Assembly (NCBI GenBank): GCA_025062045.1
Contig: JANXAF010000001.1
Span: 267,256-331,255 of the forward strand
Direction: 5' to 3'
DNA length: 64,000 nt
Source: Thermodesulfobacteriota bacterium
GTDB taxonomy: Bacteria > Desulfobacterota > Syntrophorhabdia > Syntrophorhabdales > JANXAF01
A model generated the notes under the pieces. It was not told the DNA's origin. It made no database searches and saw only the letters and a list, made by a program, of their open reading frames with translations. Each line of letters begins with the position of its first letter. The stretch's first letter is position 1. This document shows, one piece after another, positions 8,236 through 16,969 of the stretch. A program made the position numbers and the translations under genes.

Positions 8236-10713
8236 ATGAAAAATTACGACCATGAAGAGATTGAGAAAAAGTGGCAGAGGATTTGGGAAGAGAAAAAGCT
8301 GTTTAAGGCTACGGAAACCGGTGAAAAACCGAAGTATTACCTCCTCGAGATGTTCCCTTACCCATCTGGAAGGATCCATATGGGACATGTGAGAAACTAC
8401 TCGATTGGGGACGTTCTTGCGAGATATAAGTGGATGAAGGGATATAATGTCCTCCATCCGATGGGATGGGACGCTTTTGGAATGCCTGCGGAAAACGCAG
8501 CGATGGAACACGGTATACATCCCGCGGAGTGGACTTATCAGAATATCGAGTACATGAAAAGTCAGTTAAAAAGGCTCGGTTTTAGTTACGACTGGGATAG
8601 GGAGATAACCACATGCGATGTGGAATATTACAAATGGGAACAGTGGATGTTTCTCAAGATGTATGAGAAGGGGCTCGCCTATCGGAAAAAGGCACCCGTT
8701 AACTACTGCGAAAAATGCACAACGGTGCTAGCGAACGAGCAAGTAATCGACGGAAGGTGCTGGAGGTGTGGAGAGCAGGTTATTCAGAGAGAACTCACCC
8801 AATGGTTCTTTGCAATAACAAAATACGCCGATGAACTATACGAATTCTGTGACAAACTCAAAGGCTGGCCTGAAAAGGTAAGACAGATGCAGAAAAACTG
8901 GATAGGCAAAAGTGACGGAGCCGAGGTCGATTTCATATTGGAAGATGGCAGACCTTTAAAAATATTTACCACAAGACCTGACACCCTTTTCGGAGTTACA
9001 TTTATGGTACTAGCTCCGGAACATCCGCTTTCCGAAGAGCTCCCTAAGGGGACGCCGTACGAAAAAGAGGTAAAAGCATTTATAGAAAGAACGAAAATTC
9101 AAAGCAGGTCCCAAAGGCTGGAAGGGCTTACGGAGAAGGAAGGAGTCTTTACCGGAAGGTATGCAATAAATCCTTTAAATAATGCGAGGGTTCCTATATT
9201 TGTTGGGAATTTTGTACTTATGGAGTACGGGACCGGTGCAATAATGTCTGTTCCGGCCCACGATCAGAGGGATTTCGAGTTTGCCAAAAAGTATGGACTT
9301 CCCATAGTCATTACTATTATGCCCTACGACAGGACTCTTGACCCAGCTACAATGGAAGCCGCCTACGAGGGCGAAGGGTACCTTGTAAACTCTATGGATT
9401 TTAATGGAATGGACAACAAAGAGGCAATTCCGAAGATAGTCGATTTTCTTGAAAAAAAAGGGATTGGAAAAAGAGCAACGTACTATCGACTTAGGGATTG
9501 GGGCATTTCGCGGCAGAGGTACTGGGGGGCACCCATACCGATAATATACTGTGATGAGTGTGGAATAGTTCCGGTACCCTATGAGGATCTTCCAGTTATC
9601 CTACCACTCGATCTTGAAGTGAAAGTGGTTGGAAAATCTCCGCTTGCTGAAAGTCAGAGCTTTTACGAGACCGAGTGTCCTAGATGTAAAAGATCTGCCA
9701 AGAGGGAAACCGATACGATGGATACCTTCGTTGAGTCTTCTTGGTACTTTTTGAAGTTCACGTGTCCACATTATAAAGAGGGTCCTTTGGATAAGAAACT
9801 CGTCGACTATTGGATGCCCGTAGATCAGTACATAGGGGGAATAGAGCACGCAATCCTCCACTTGCTGTACTCTCGCTTCTTTAATAGAGTCCTAAACGAG
9901 CTCGGTTTCGTAAAAGTGAGGGAACCTTTTGAAAATCTCCTCACCCAGGGGATGGTTATAAAAGACGGTGCAAAAATGAGTAAATCGAAAGGAAACGTTG
10001 TGGATCCCGACTATCTAATAGAAAGATACGGAGCAGACACAACAAGACTCTACTGTCTCTTTGCCGCCCCACCGGAAAAAGATCTCGATTGGTCAGACAG
10101 GGGTGTGGAGGGATGCTATAGGTTCCTTCAGAGGCTTTGGAGGTTTGTCTCGGAAAGAGAAGAGAGTCTCAAAAAAGTAGAGACTATTCTCACAGTCTCG
10201 GAGAAATCGTCTAAAGACAGAGAACTCACTTTTAGGATCCACAAAACCGTAAAAAAGGTGACAGAAGACATAGAGAGATTCCATCTCAATACCGCAATTG
10301 CATCGATCATGGAATTTCTAAACTTCCTCTATAAACTTCAAGAAGAGAAAGGCACGGATGAGATATCCCCGGAGCTTCTCAAAGGTGCGGTATGGACGAT
10401 TCTTAAGCTTCTTTACCCTTTCACACCGCATATAACCTGTGAACTCTGGGAGATGACAGGGGGAAGATTGGAAGAACTAATTGATGGATGGCCTGCATAC
10501 GAAGAGAAATATACAACCGAAGAGACAGTAACGATTCCGATCCAGATAAATGGCAAGCTGCGGGATACGCTAATAGCAAAAAGGGGGTTGAGCGAAGAAG
10601 AATTAAAGAGTATGGTCTTTTCACTGGAGAAAGTTAGAAAGTACACGGAGGGAAAGGAGATAAAGAAGGTGATAATTTTGCCAGACAAACTAGTAAACAT
10701 AGTATGCCAGTGA
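8236..10713 (+). CDS. leuS: leucyl-tRNA synthetase
   Basis: LeuS charges tRNA-Leu. The 825-residue class Ia synthetase has HIGH-type HMGH in PYPSGRIHMGHVRNYS, a zinc knuckle (CEKC...CWRC) near residues 155-178, an editing domain in the middle with TRPDTLFG, and KMSKSKGNVV. GGAGG lies 9 bases before the ATG. It sits downstream of the arg genes and its last 10 bases overlap lptE. Confidence 0.97.
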   Translation: MKNYDHEEIEKKWQRIWEEKKLFKATETGEKPKYYLLEMFPYPSGRIHMGHVRNYSIGDVLARYKWMKGYNVLHPMGWDAFGMPAENAAMEHGIHPAEWTYQNIEYMKSQLKRLGFSYDWDREITTCDVEYYKWEQWMFLKMYEKGLAYRKKAPVNYCEKCTTVLANEQVIDGRCWRCGEQVIQRELTQWFFAITKYADELYEFCDKLKGWPEKVRQMQKNWIGKSDGAEVDFILEDGRPLKIFTTRPDTLFGVTFMVLAPEHPLSEELPKGTPYEKEVKAFIERTKIQSRSQRLEGLTEKEGVFTGRYAINPLNNARVPIFVGNFVLMEYGTGAIMSVPAHDQRDFEFAKKYGLPIVITIMPYDRTLDPATMEAAYEGEGYLVNSMDFNGMDNKEAIPKIVDFLEKKGIGKRATYYRLRDWGISRQRYWGAPIPIIYCDECGIVPVPYEDLPVILPLDLEVKVVGKSPLAESQSFYETECPRCKRSAKRETDTMDTFVESSWYFLKFTCPHYKEGPLDKKLVDYWMPVDQYIGGIEHAILHLLYSRFFNRVLNELGFVKVREPFENLLTQGMVIKDGAKMSKSKGNVVDPDYLIERYGADTTRLYCLFAAPPEKDLDWSDRGVEGCYRFLQRLWRFVSEREESLKKVETILTVSEKSSKDRELTFRIHKTVKKVTEDIERFHLNTAIASIMEFLNFLYKLQEEKGTDEISPELLKGAVWTILKLLYPFTPHITCELWEMTGGRLEELIDGWPAYEEKYTTEETVTIPIQINGKLRDTLIAKRGLSEEELKSMVFSLEKVRKYTEGKEIKKVIILPDKLVNIVCQ

Positions 10714-11207
10714 AAATCTTTTTAACCCTTATTGTAGTTACTCTCATTCTTTCCTCATGCGGTTATCAAATCGTCAAAGAAAGGGGTCTATATAGTGGTG
10801 AGATAAAATCGATATACCTCTCCGGTTTTAGGAATGAAACCTTCGATCCCCACATATCAATGTACGTGACACAGGCATTCTCGTCCGAACTTATATCTCT
10901 GGGCATCTTCGACATAAATAGACCCGCCTTCGATGCAAAACTCGAAGGTCTTATACGGAAGATTACAGTAACACCTAGAACTCTGGATAAAAGAGGGTTT
11001 GCACTGGAAAAAAACCTAGAGATGGAGCTTGAGATCTCGCTTACGGCCAAAGATGGAACACTAATAAAGAGATGGCTCCTTACGGACACTGAAATTTTTA
11101 GGGCAGATAACCCTAACTACGAGGATTACTACAAAAGGGAGGCGATTCAGAGGGCCGCAGCGAAGATTGCAAGACGGTTCTCCTCCCTCATCCTTATGGA
11201 GTACTAA
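10704..11207 (+). CDS. lptE: LPS-assembly lipoprotein LptE
   Basis: LptE is the outer-membrane lipoprotein that plugs LptD during lipopolysaccharide export. The 167-residue product has a lipoprotein signal peptide with lipobox LILSSC (Cys about residue 19), then GYQIV and the family's pattern of NETFDP and SELISLG segments. leuS-lptE adjacency is the standard arrangement in Proteobacteria and supports the call. Its presence implies an LPS-bearing outer membrane. Confidence 0.88.
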   Translation: MPVKIFLTLIVVTLILSSCGYQIVKERGLYSGEIKSIYLSGFRNETFDPHISMYVTQAFSSELISLGIFDINRPAFDAKLEGLIRKITVTPRTLDKRGFALEKNLEMELEISLTAKDGTLIKRWLLTDTEIFRADNPNYEDYYKREAIQRAAAKIARRFSSLILMEY

Positions 11208-11212
11208 TACAA

Positions 11213-11497
11213 TCAGGCACTTCCTTGAAGGAGCTTATTTACCTTTTTTGTGAACCTTGAAATCTTTCTGGATGCTGTCCTTCTGTGGATAACGCCTTTG
11301 CTTTTTGCTTTATCGATCATAGAAATGGCCTTTCTTACTAGCTCGTCTATTGTTTTAGGATCTTTTTTCTCTTGGATCGCAAGAAGGGCCTTCTTCATGT
11401 ACGTCTTCATTGCCGATTTGATGCTGGCATTCCTTATCCTTCTTGCTTCAGCCTGTCTCGCCCTCTTTAAAGCCGACTTATTCTTCTTTTTCTTCAA
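11213..11497 (-). CDS. rpsT: 30S ribosomal protein S20
   Basis: S20 binds 16S rRNA early in 30S assembly. The 94-residue, Lys/Arg-rich helical protein has the typical ALKRARQAEARRIRN start and ...KGVIHRRTASRKISRFTKKV end. A good ribosome binding site (GGGAGG) precedes the ATG. It converges on lptE with a 5-base gap. A TTGACA at 11542-11547 (minus strand) could belong to its own promoter, but no convincing -10 box follows. Confidence 0.95.
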   Translation of the reverse strand: MKKKKNKSALKRARQAEARRIRNASIKSAMKTYMKKALLAIQEKKDPKTIDELVRKAISMIDKAKSKGVIHRRTASRKISRFTKKVNKLLQGSA

Positions 11498-11547
11498 TCT
11501 TGCCTCCCTTTATGTCACTAACTAACACGAACTTAGAGCTCTGTCAA

Positions 11548-11832
11548 TCACTTCCTTCCAGCACTCCTTTTTGATGCTTTAAGAGGATTTATCTTCTGTT
11601 CTTCCTGCTTTACAACCCTCTTCACATGGGTGGCCATCGGGCAAAGACCATTCTGCCATTTCAGTGCTGGGTATGGAAAACTCAGACAATACTTTCCTGA
11701 ATCAAATTCCTTAACCCTGGCACAACCTTCACAATTTTCCACAATTGGATAACAAGAACCACCGTTGAAGGAGCAACCAGTCTTTTTCATAAAGACGCAT
11801 TCCACACCTTTCTTTACTGTTTGGCAAACCAT
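11548..11832 (-). CDS. PxxKW family cysteine-rich protein
   Basis: This 94-residue protein has eight cysteines, two of them in the CEGC pair, and the PALKW sequence that names the PxxKW family known from Desulfobacterota. The function is unknown; the Cys pattern suggests metal or Fe-S binding. The ATG at 11832 is chosen because GGAGG lies 5 bases upstream and family members begin at the same point; an ATG 21 bases upstream adds residues not seen in the family. The C-terminal 25 residues are basic. It has its own promoter (11893-11921), divergent from the CoA-binding gene. Confidence 0.8.
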   Translation of the reverse strand: MVCQTVKKGVECVFMKKTGCSFNGGSCYPIVENCEGCARVKEFDSGKYCLSFPYPALKWQNGLCPMATHVKRVVKQEEQKINPLKASKRSAGRK

Positions 11833-11892
11833 GCTTACCTCCGGTGTACTCAAATTTTTCTAGGTTTTAACCAGGATGAAAACTGGCTCGTT

Positions 11893-11921
11893 ATTAAACA
11901 AAATTTTTTGAAAAATGTCAA
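11893..11921 (-). promoter_or_regulatory. promoter of the PxxKW gene
   Basis: On the minus strand TTGACA (11916-11921), a 17-base spacer and TTTAAT (11893-11898). The leader is about 55 bases, with a strong GGAGG before the start. Confidence 0.7.
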
Positions 11922-11934
11922 CAACTAAGGAATA

Positions 11935-11963
11935 TTGACAAGGCGATTCCTTAAAAGTATGCT
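11935..11963 (+). promoter_or_regulatory. promoter of the CoA-binding gene, predicted near-leaderless
   Basis: TTGACA (11935-11940), a 17-base spacer and TATGCT (11958-11963). Only 9 bases separate the -10 box from the ATG at 11973, so the transcript should begin within about 3 bases of the start codon. No Shine-Dalgarno sequence is present. Confidence 0.65.
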
Positions 11964-11972
11964 TTTTAACGG

Positions 11973-12392
11973 ATGCCTCTTTTGGAAACCGACGACAGTA
12001 TCAGAAAGATTCTAGAGACCGCGAGAAAAGTTGCTGTCTTTGGTATAACTAAAGATCCAAACAAACCCAGTAATTTCGTACCAAAAGCTCTAAAAGAAAA
12101 AGGATTCTCTCTTGTAGGTATCAATCCGAGATATGCGGGCCAACAAATAGAAGGAATAAAAGTTTTTGGTTCTTTATCCGAGGTTTCTGAAGAAATAGAT
12201 GTCGTTTTGGTATTTAGGCGACCAGAGGATCTGCCTGAAATAGTAAATCAGGCCGAACTCAAAGGGTTTAGAACATTTTGGATGCAACCTGGCACTGTAA
12301 ACGAGGCCGTAAAAGAAGATCTCATAAACAAAGGTTATAATGTGGTTGCAAGAAGGTGTATGAAAATAGAGGCCGAGAGGTTACTGAGATGA
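11973..12392 (+). CDS. CoA-binding domain protein (YccU-like)
   Basis: This 139-residue single-domain protein of the CoA_binding_2 (Rossmann) family shows KVAVFGITKDPNKPSN near residue 20, VGINPRYAGQQIEG, the DVVLVFRRPEDLPEI strand-helix and FWMQPGT. These match YccU/YneT-type CoA-binding proteins; the cellular role is not known. It lacks a ribosome binding site and its promoter lies immediately upstream. The stop codon is followed at once by the region of the flavoprotein-ArsC fusion gene, so the two are probably cotranscribed. Confidence 0.82.
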   Translation: MPLLETDDSIRKILETARKVAVFGITKDPNKPSNFVPKALKEKGFSLVGINPRYAGQQIEGIKVFGSLSEVSEEIDVVLVFRRPEDLPEIVNQAELKGFRTFWMQPGTVNEAVKEDLINKGYNVVARRCMKIEAERLLR

Positions 12393-12422
12393 ATGTCTTT
12401 AATTCCATTTGAGGAGGGTCCA

Positions 12423-13415
12423 TTGGCTTTTGTTCTTTTTATACTTGGGAGTCCTAGAAAGAACGGAAGTTCTGAGAGGCTTCTAAATCTTTTTCAGGAG
12501 GAAATGGTTGATAGAACGGTAATTTCCGAGACCGTCCGTGTGGGAGACTTGCACATATCGGCGTGTCAGGGGTGCCGTTTCTGTGAGGTTCACGGTGTTT
12601 GTAGAATTAAAGACGACATGGAAAGGATTTATCACCTTTTTAGGGAGTCCGATCTCATCGTAATCTCGACTCCTGTTTTCTTTTATAACGTTCCGTCCCA
12701 GCTCAAAGCCTTAATTGACAGAACCCAGACACTTTGGGCAAGAAGGTATCGTTTCGGATTAAAGGACCCCAAAGCCGAAAAAAGACAGGCTCTGTTTTTA
12801 GTTGTTGGCGCCACCAAGGGCCAGAAATTGTTTTCCGGAGTTGAGCTTACCGCCAAGTACTTTTTGGACGCTCTCGGAGCAAGATTTTTAGGCCTTCATG
12901 GCTTAAGAGAGGTGGAAAAACCTGCAGACATCGATTCCTTTCCTCAATTCGTGGACGAACTTAAAAGAAGGGCAAAAGATTTACTAGAGGATCTGACGAA
13001 GAAAAAGAGAATTCTCTTTTTGTGTAGGGAAAATGCTTGCAGAAGTCAGATGGCGGAGGCTCTTTTTCAGCACCATGCCAAGGGAGAATTTGAAGCTCTT
13101 AGTGCCGGTGAGAGCCCTGCCTCGTTCGTTAATCCGAACGCAGTTGAAGCCATGAGAGAGGTTGGAATCGATATCATGTTTAGGCGACCTAAAAGTTTGG
13201 AAAGGTTGAATAGTATGTTTCCAATCGATTTTGCCATCACGATGGGTTGCGAGGGTTCTTGCCCTGCTTTCATTGCAAAAAGAGTATTCGAATGGAAAAT
13301 TGAGGATCCTAGTGGAAAGCCATTGGAAAAATTCAGGGAGGTGAGAGATACGATCGATAGAAAGATTATTGAGCTTTTGAAGATTATAGAAAAGGAAGGC
13401 GTTGGAAATGGGTAG
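12423..13415 (+). CDS. iron-sulfur flavoprotein / arsenate reductase (ArsC) fusion
   Basis: One frame joins two oxidoreductase domains over 330 residues. Residues ~1-190 are an NADPH-dependent FMN reductase-like flavodoxin fold: FILGSPRKNGSS phosphate loop and a compact CQGCRFCEVHGVC cluster typical of iron-sulfur flavoproteins. Residues ~195-325 are a low-molecular-weight phosphatase-type arsenate reductase: LCRENACRSQMAEALF (CX5R loop), a second Cys pair in MGCEGSCP and the DPSGKP loop. The TTG at 12423 is preferred because GGAGGG ends 4 bases upstream and the flavodoxin fold begins there; an ATG at 12393 in frame has no ribosome binding site. The natural inference is flavin-linked arsenate or disulfide reduction. 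Confidence 0.8.
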   Translation: MAFVLFILGSPRKNGSSERLLNLFQEEMVDRTVISETVRVGDLHISACQGCRFCEVHGVCRIKDDMERIYHLFRESDLIVISTPVFFYNVPSQLKALIDRTQTLWARRYRFGLKDPKAEKRQALFLVVGATKGQKLFSGVELTAKYFLDALGARFLGLHGLREVEKPADIDSFPQFVDELKRRAKDLLEDLTKKKRILFLCRENACRSQMAEALFQHHAKGEFEALSAGESPASFVNPNAVEAMREVGIDIMFRRPKSLERLNSMFPIDFAITMGCEGSCPAFIAKRVFEWKIEDPSGKPLEKFREVRDTIDRKIIELLKIIEKEGVGNG

Positions 13416-13502
13416 TTTTTTTTCGTTCTTTAAAGCGTTATGAGTTCTGACTGGTCTACGATGAATGGGGTCTTAAGTGGTACTGACCTAAACTTTAATA
13501 TC

Positions 13503-13531
13503 TTGACAAAAAGCGCAACGTGAGGTAAACG
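13503..13531 (+). promoter_or_regulatory. putative promoter of dctPQM
   Basis: TTGACA at 13503-13508 with a 17-base spacer to a poor -10 sequence, TAAACG (13526-13531). A weak -10 would fit an activated or tightly regulated promoter. The rest of the 178-base gap (13416-13593) holds the palindrome at 13544-13553 and a strong AGGAGGGG before dctP. Confidence 0.4.
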
Positions 13532-13543
13532 ATTAGGGAAGAA

Positions 13544-13553
13544 TTGTATACAA
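13544..13553. promoter_or_regulatory. palindromic operator TTGTATACAA upstream of dctP
   Basis: A perfect 10-base palindrome just downstream of the predicted transcription start. The identical sequence overlaps the promoter of the acyl-CoA dehydrogenase-fix operon at 56631-56640. GntR-family (FadR subfamily) regulators bind GTATAC-centred palindromes of this form; no such regulator gene is in the window. Confidence 0.6.
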
Positions 13554-13593
13554 AACGTCTCTTTAAGGGGGGACAGTAAAAAAGGAGGGGAAC

Positions 13594-14619
13594 ATGAAAA
13601 GGTCTATAAGTATCCTTATTACGCTCAGTCTCATTTTTTGCGCCTATTTGGCTATCTCCAAAATCTCTTTTGCGCAGCAGATAGTCTTAAAATACGCTAA
13701 CTTCCCACCTGCCACAACATTTCCCTGTGTTCAGATGGAGAGATGGGCAAAAGAGCTTGAGAAAAGGACAAACAACAAGGTAAAGGTGCAGACTTTTCCC
13801 GGTGGTACGCTGCTTTCTGCAAGAAATATGTTTGACGGTGTAATAGCAGGAACAGCCGATATAGGAAATTTCGCCATGAGCTACCATCCTGGGAGGTTCC
13901 CAGTAAGCGAGGCAATAGATCTGCCTATCGGGTTTACGAGCGCAAGGGCGGCAAGTATGTCACTTATCGATCTTTTAGAAAAGTATAACCCCAAGGAATT
14001 TGAACAGGTAAAGGTTCTTACTGCCTTCACATGCCCTCCTGCGGATTTCATGACCAAAATCCCCGTAAGATCTCTAAAGGATATAAAAGGTATGGAGCTC
14101 AGAGCAGCAGGCACTGGCGCAGAAGTATTAAAGAGACTCGGTGCAGTCCCTGTTGCTATGCCTCAGTCTGAAGCACCTGAGGCGATCCAAAAAGGGGTTG
14201 TAAAGGGGAATGTATCATCGATGGAGATACTTAAGGATTTTAATTTTGCTGCCTATCTACCATACGCTACGGAGGCAAACCTCTTTGTTGTGAGTTTCGC
14301 AGTTGTTATGAATAAAGATAAGTGGAATGCTCTCCCGGAGGATGTGAAGAAAGTTATGGAAGACCTAAGAAGGGAACAGGCCGAGTGGACGGCAACGTAT
14401 GTGGATAATCACGTAAAGGAAGCCCTAAAGTGGGCAAGAGAAAATTACAACCACCAGCTTTTTAAGTTACCTCCAGAGGATATAGAGGAGATAAGAAGGC
14501 TTACAAGACCAATGATAGATGATTACATAAGAAGGGTAACAGCGCAAGGACTCCCAGGAAAGCAGATTATAGACGACGTGTATAGGTTCAAGGAGAAGTA
14601 CGAGAGGATCTATAAGTAA
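13594..14619 (+). CDS. dctP: TRAP transporter substrate-binding protein, DctP family
   Basis: This periplasmic receptor of a tripartite ATP-independent transporter delivers an anionic (usually carboxylate) substrate to the DctQM permease. The 341-residue precursor has a signal peptide ending around SFAQQ (residues 1-28) and the DctP fold with FPGGTLLSARNMFDGVIAGTADIG and LKDIKGMELRAAGTGAEVLKRLGAVPV. AGGAGGGG precedes the ATG. Substrate cannot be read from sequence; the shared operator with the acyl-CoA dehydrogenase operon hints at an organic acid. Confidence 0.92.
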   Translation: MKRSISILITLSLIFCAYLAISKISFAQQIVLKYANFPPATTFPCVQMERWAKELEKRTNNKVKVQTFPGGTLLSARNMFDGVIAGTADIGNFAMSYHPGRFPVSEAIDLPIGFTSARAASMSLIDLLEKYNPKEFEQVKVLTAFTCPPADFMTKIPVRSLKDIKGMELRAAGTGAEVLKRLGAVPVAMPQSEAPEAIQKGVVKGNVSSMEILKDFNFAAYLPYATEANLFVVSFAVVMNKDKWNALPEDVKKVMEDLRREQAEWTATYVDNHVKEALKWARENYNHQLFKLPPEDIEEIRRLTRPMIDDYIRRVTAQGLPGKQIIDDVYRFKEKYERIYK

Positions 14620-14623
14620 AATT

Positions 14624-14646
14624 GTCCGCGGGGTAAACCCGCGGAC
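14624..14646 (+). other. intercistronic stem-loop after dctP
   Basis: A perfect 9-base stem, GTCCGCGGG and CCCGCGGAC, with loop GTAAA, lies 4 bases after the dctP stop. No U-tract follows (CCTCAAAAAAAGGGG instead). It therefore looks like an mRNA 3'-protecting or partial-attenuation hairpin that would keep the receptor message more abundant than the permease message. Confidence 0.7.
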
Positions 14647-14666
14647 CCTCAAAAAAAGGGGTACGG

Positions 14667-15143
14667 ATGGGTGGGCTTAAAGCTTTAAGTTTGCACATAA
14701 ATAAGTTCTGCGCTTTTTTAAGCGGGATCTGTATCGTTATATTGACGGCTCTTGCTTTGGGAAACATGATTTTTAGGATTGTCTATAGACCGATTCAGGG
14801 TTCCTATGAACTTATAGGTTTTTTCGGTGCTGTCTCCGTTGGGCTTGCTCTTGGTTACACCCAGATGAGGAAGGATCATGTAATAGTTACGATTCTTAGC
14901 GATAAGTTTAATTTAAGACTTAGAAGATTCTTGGATAGGATTTCATACACTGGAAGTGCCCTTTTTTTCGTCATATCCGGGTGGCAAACTTTTAGATGGG
15001 GAACGAGGCTTCTAAAGACAGGCGAGCTTTCTGAGACATTAAAGATTATTTATTATCCCTTCGTATACGCTCTCGCTTTCGGATTTTTTGTCATAGCCTT
15101 TACCCTAATCGTCGATCTTTTACTCACTTTAGAAAGGAAATAG
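14667..15143 (+). CDS. dctQ: TRAP transporter small permease, DctQ family
   Basis: The 158-residue small membrane subunit has four predicted transmembrane helices (about residues 10-30, 45-65, 85-105 and 125-150) and the DctQ signature FGAVSVGLALGYTQMRKDHV in the loop after helix 2. AGGGG precedes the ATG by about 7 bases. It lies between dctP and dctM in the expected order. Confidence 0.9.
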   Translation: MGGLKALSLHINKFCAFLSGICIVILTALALGNMIFRIVYRPIQGSYELIGFFGAVSVGLALGYTQMRKDHVIVTILSDKFNLRLRRFLDRISYTGSALFFVISGWQTFRWGTRLLKTGELSETLKIIYYPFVYALAFGFFVIAFTLIVDLLLTLERK

Positions 15144-15147
15144 CGAA

Positions 15148-16452
15148 ATGACCCCACTGGACGGTCTTATAGGTACCCTCTTTATGCTTTTTTGTATGCT
15201 TTTTTTGCGGATTCCTGTTGGCTTTGTAATGGCAATAGTTGGATTTTTGGGTATGGGATACGGAGTTTCTTGGAAAGCAGCCCTCAACATGGTAGGAACC
15301 GACCTCTGGCATACATTTTCCGCTTACGGGCTTACGGTTATTCCGATGTTCGTACTTATGGGACAGATATGCTTTTACTCACAAGTAAACGAAAGACTCT
15401 ATGGAACCGCGTATAAATGGTTTGGAAGCATAAGGGGCGGGCTCGCCGTAACTACAATAATGGCTTGCGCTTCTTTCTCAGCTATATGTGGCTCCAATAC
15501 CGCAACAGCTGCCACTATGACAGCTGTAGCCCTTCCCGAAATGAAAAAATACCGGTACGAGCCTCTCATAGTAGCTGGATCTATTGCATCCGGCTCAACT
15601 CTTGGCGTTGTGATTCCTCCAAGTGTGGTACTCGTTGTTTACGGCTTATATACTGGAACATCCATAGCGAAACTTTTTTTCGGAAGTTTTGTTCCTGGAC
15701 TTATACTCGCAGCAATTATGGCAATAATAGCCTTTCTTTTATGTGCCATAAAACCCGAGCTCGGGCCTGAAGGACCGCGCTCATCATGGCAAGAAAAGCT
15801 TAGGTCCTTACCTGATGCGTTGGACATGGTTTTACTTTTTGGAATCATAATGGTGAGTCTTTACGCTGGAGTTTTTACGCCTTCGGAGGCAGGCGCTGCT
15901 GGATCTTTTGTGGCAATAGTCATTGCACTTCTAAGAAGGAAATTAACGCTTAAAGGATTCTTTAATGCTCTCATAGATACTTTGAGAGTTACCTGTTTGA
16001 TATTCATGCTTATAGGCGGGGCCACTTTATTTGGACGATTTTTGGCAGTAACAAGGCTTCCTTATGTGGCTGCCGAATGGGTTGCCTCATTGCCATATCC
16101 AGCCTGGGTTATCCTTTGGGCAATGATCGCAATCTACATAATCGGTGGATGCGTAATGGACGCTTTAGCCTTCCTTTTGATCACCATACCGATATTTTAT
16201 CCCGTTTCCCAAAAACTCGGTTATGACCCTATATGGTTCGGTGTCGTCCTCACTGTCGTAACAACAATGGGGGCCGTTACCCCACCTGTCGGTATTTCGG
16301 CTTACATTGTTTCGGGCATATCAAAGGAGATTCCTCTCTCCGTCGTATTCAGGGGGATTTCGTTCTTTCTTCCCTCCTACATAATGACGCTCATACTTCT
16401 AAATCTCTTTCCCTCCCTCGTTACTTTCTTTTCTGGCCTTGTAAAGCATTAA
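15148..16452 (+). CDS. dctM: TRAP transporter large permease, DctM family
   Basis: The 434-residue polytopic subunit, about 11-12 transmembrane helices, performs the Na+- or H+-driven transport step. Family landmarks include FLRIPVGFVMAIVGFLG at the N terminus, the SFSAICGSNTATAATM segment and IPPSVVLVVYGLYT. It starts 4 bases after dctQ. It ends 1 base before the convergent flavin reductase gene; no clear terminator is visible. Confidence 0.93.
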   Translation: MTPLDGLIGTLFMLFCMLFLRIPVGFVMAIVGFLGMGYGVSWKAALNMVGTDLWHTFSAYGLTVIPMFVLMGQICFYSQVNERLYGTAYKWFGSIRGGLAVTTIMACASFSAICGSNTATAATMTAVALPEMKKYRYEPLIVAGSIASGSTLGVVIPPSVVLVVYGLYTGTSIAKLFFGSFVPGLILAAIMAIIAFLLCAIKPELGPEGPRSSWQEKLRSLPDALDMVLLFGIIMVSLYAGVFTPSEAGAAGSFVAIVIALLRRKLTLKGFFNALIDTLRVTCLIFMLIGGATLFGRFLAVTRLPYVAAEWVASLPYPAWVILWAMIAIYIIGGCVMDALAFLLITIPIFYPVSQKLGYDPIWFGVVLTVVTTMGAVTPPVGISAYIVSGISKEIPLSVVFRGISFFLPSYIMTLILLNLFPSLVTFFSGLVKH

Positions 16453-16453
16453 T

Positions 16454-16960
16454 TTAATCTTTAACGAACGTTGGCGCATTCTTTGCCGTTTTACCTCCCT
16501 TTATCTTGTGGTAGTAATCGTAAGTTAAAGGTTCGAGATCCGAAAGTACTTCCGCATTCTCTACTTTTCCGACAAATATCGTGTGTGTCATGACTTCCAG
16601 CTTTTTTTCAAGTCTGCACTCTATGAACGCTATCCCATGATCCAATACTATGGGCGCTCCGGTGAGCCCTACTCTAAAGTTTAAATTCTCAAACTTGTTA
16701 ATCTCCCTTCCCGATCTGAAACCGAATCTCCCTATAAATTCGAGGGGTGTATGTATGGAGAGTACGGTTATCGAGAATACTTGGCTCCTATCTATAAAGT
16801 CGTGCGTTAGATTATTCTTGTTTATGCAAACCGCAAAAGTTGCAGGATCAGATGAAACTTGGAAAACTGTATTCGCTATCTGGCCGTTCAGGCTCGAATC
16901 TTTCCTCGAAGCGATAATGTAAACCCCGTAGCTTATCTTTTGAAATGCTTTTTTATTCAT
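16454..16960 (-). CDS. flavin reductase-like FMN-binding protein
   Basis: This 168-residue split-barrel FMN-binding protein (DIM6/NTAB, flavoredoxin-like) shows SYGVYIIASRKDSSLNGQIANTVFQVSSDP, the flavin-binding start of the family, then NNLTHDFI and FSITVL. Such proteins in anaerobes reduce flavins or act as flavoredoxins with rubredoxin-type partners. It starts 9 bases after recJ with GGAGG, so it is the last gene of the mobA-recJ transcription unit. Confidence 0.8.
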   Translation of the reverse strand: MNKKAFQKISYGVYIIASRKDSSLNGQIANTVFQVSSDPATFAVCINKNNLTHDFIDRSQVFSITVLSIHTPLEFIGRFGFRSGREINKFENLNFRVGLTGAPIVLDHGIAFIECRLEKKLEVMTHTIFVGKVENAEVLSDLEPLTYDYYHKIKGGKTAKNAPTFVKD

Positions 16961-16969
16961 CCTACCTCC

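Noticed and set aside
12393-12422. ATG at 12393 as the start of the flavoprotein-ArsC gene
   Set aside because: No ribosome binding site; GGAGGG within this segment points to the TTG at 12423, where the flavodoxin fold begins. It remains possible.
14624-14646. dctP-dctQ hairpin as a full intrinsic terminator
   Set aside because: No U-tract follows and dctQM needs the same transcript.
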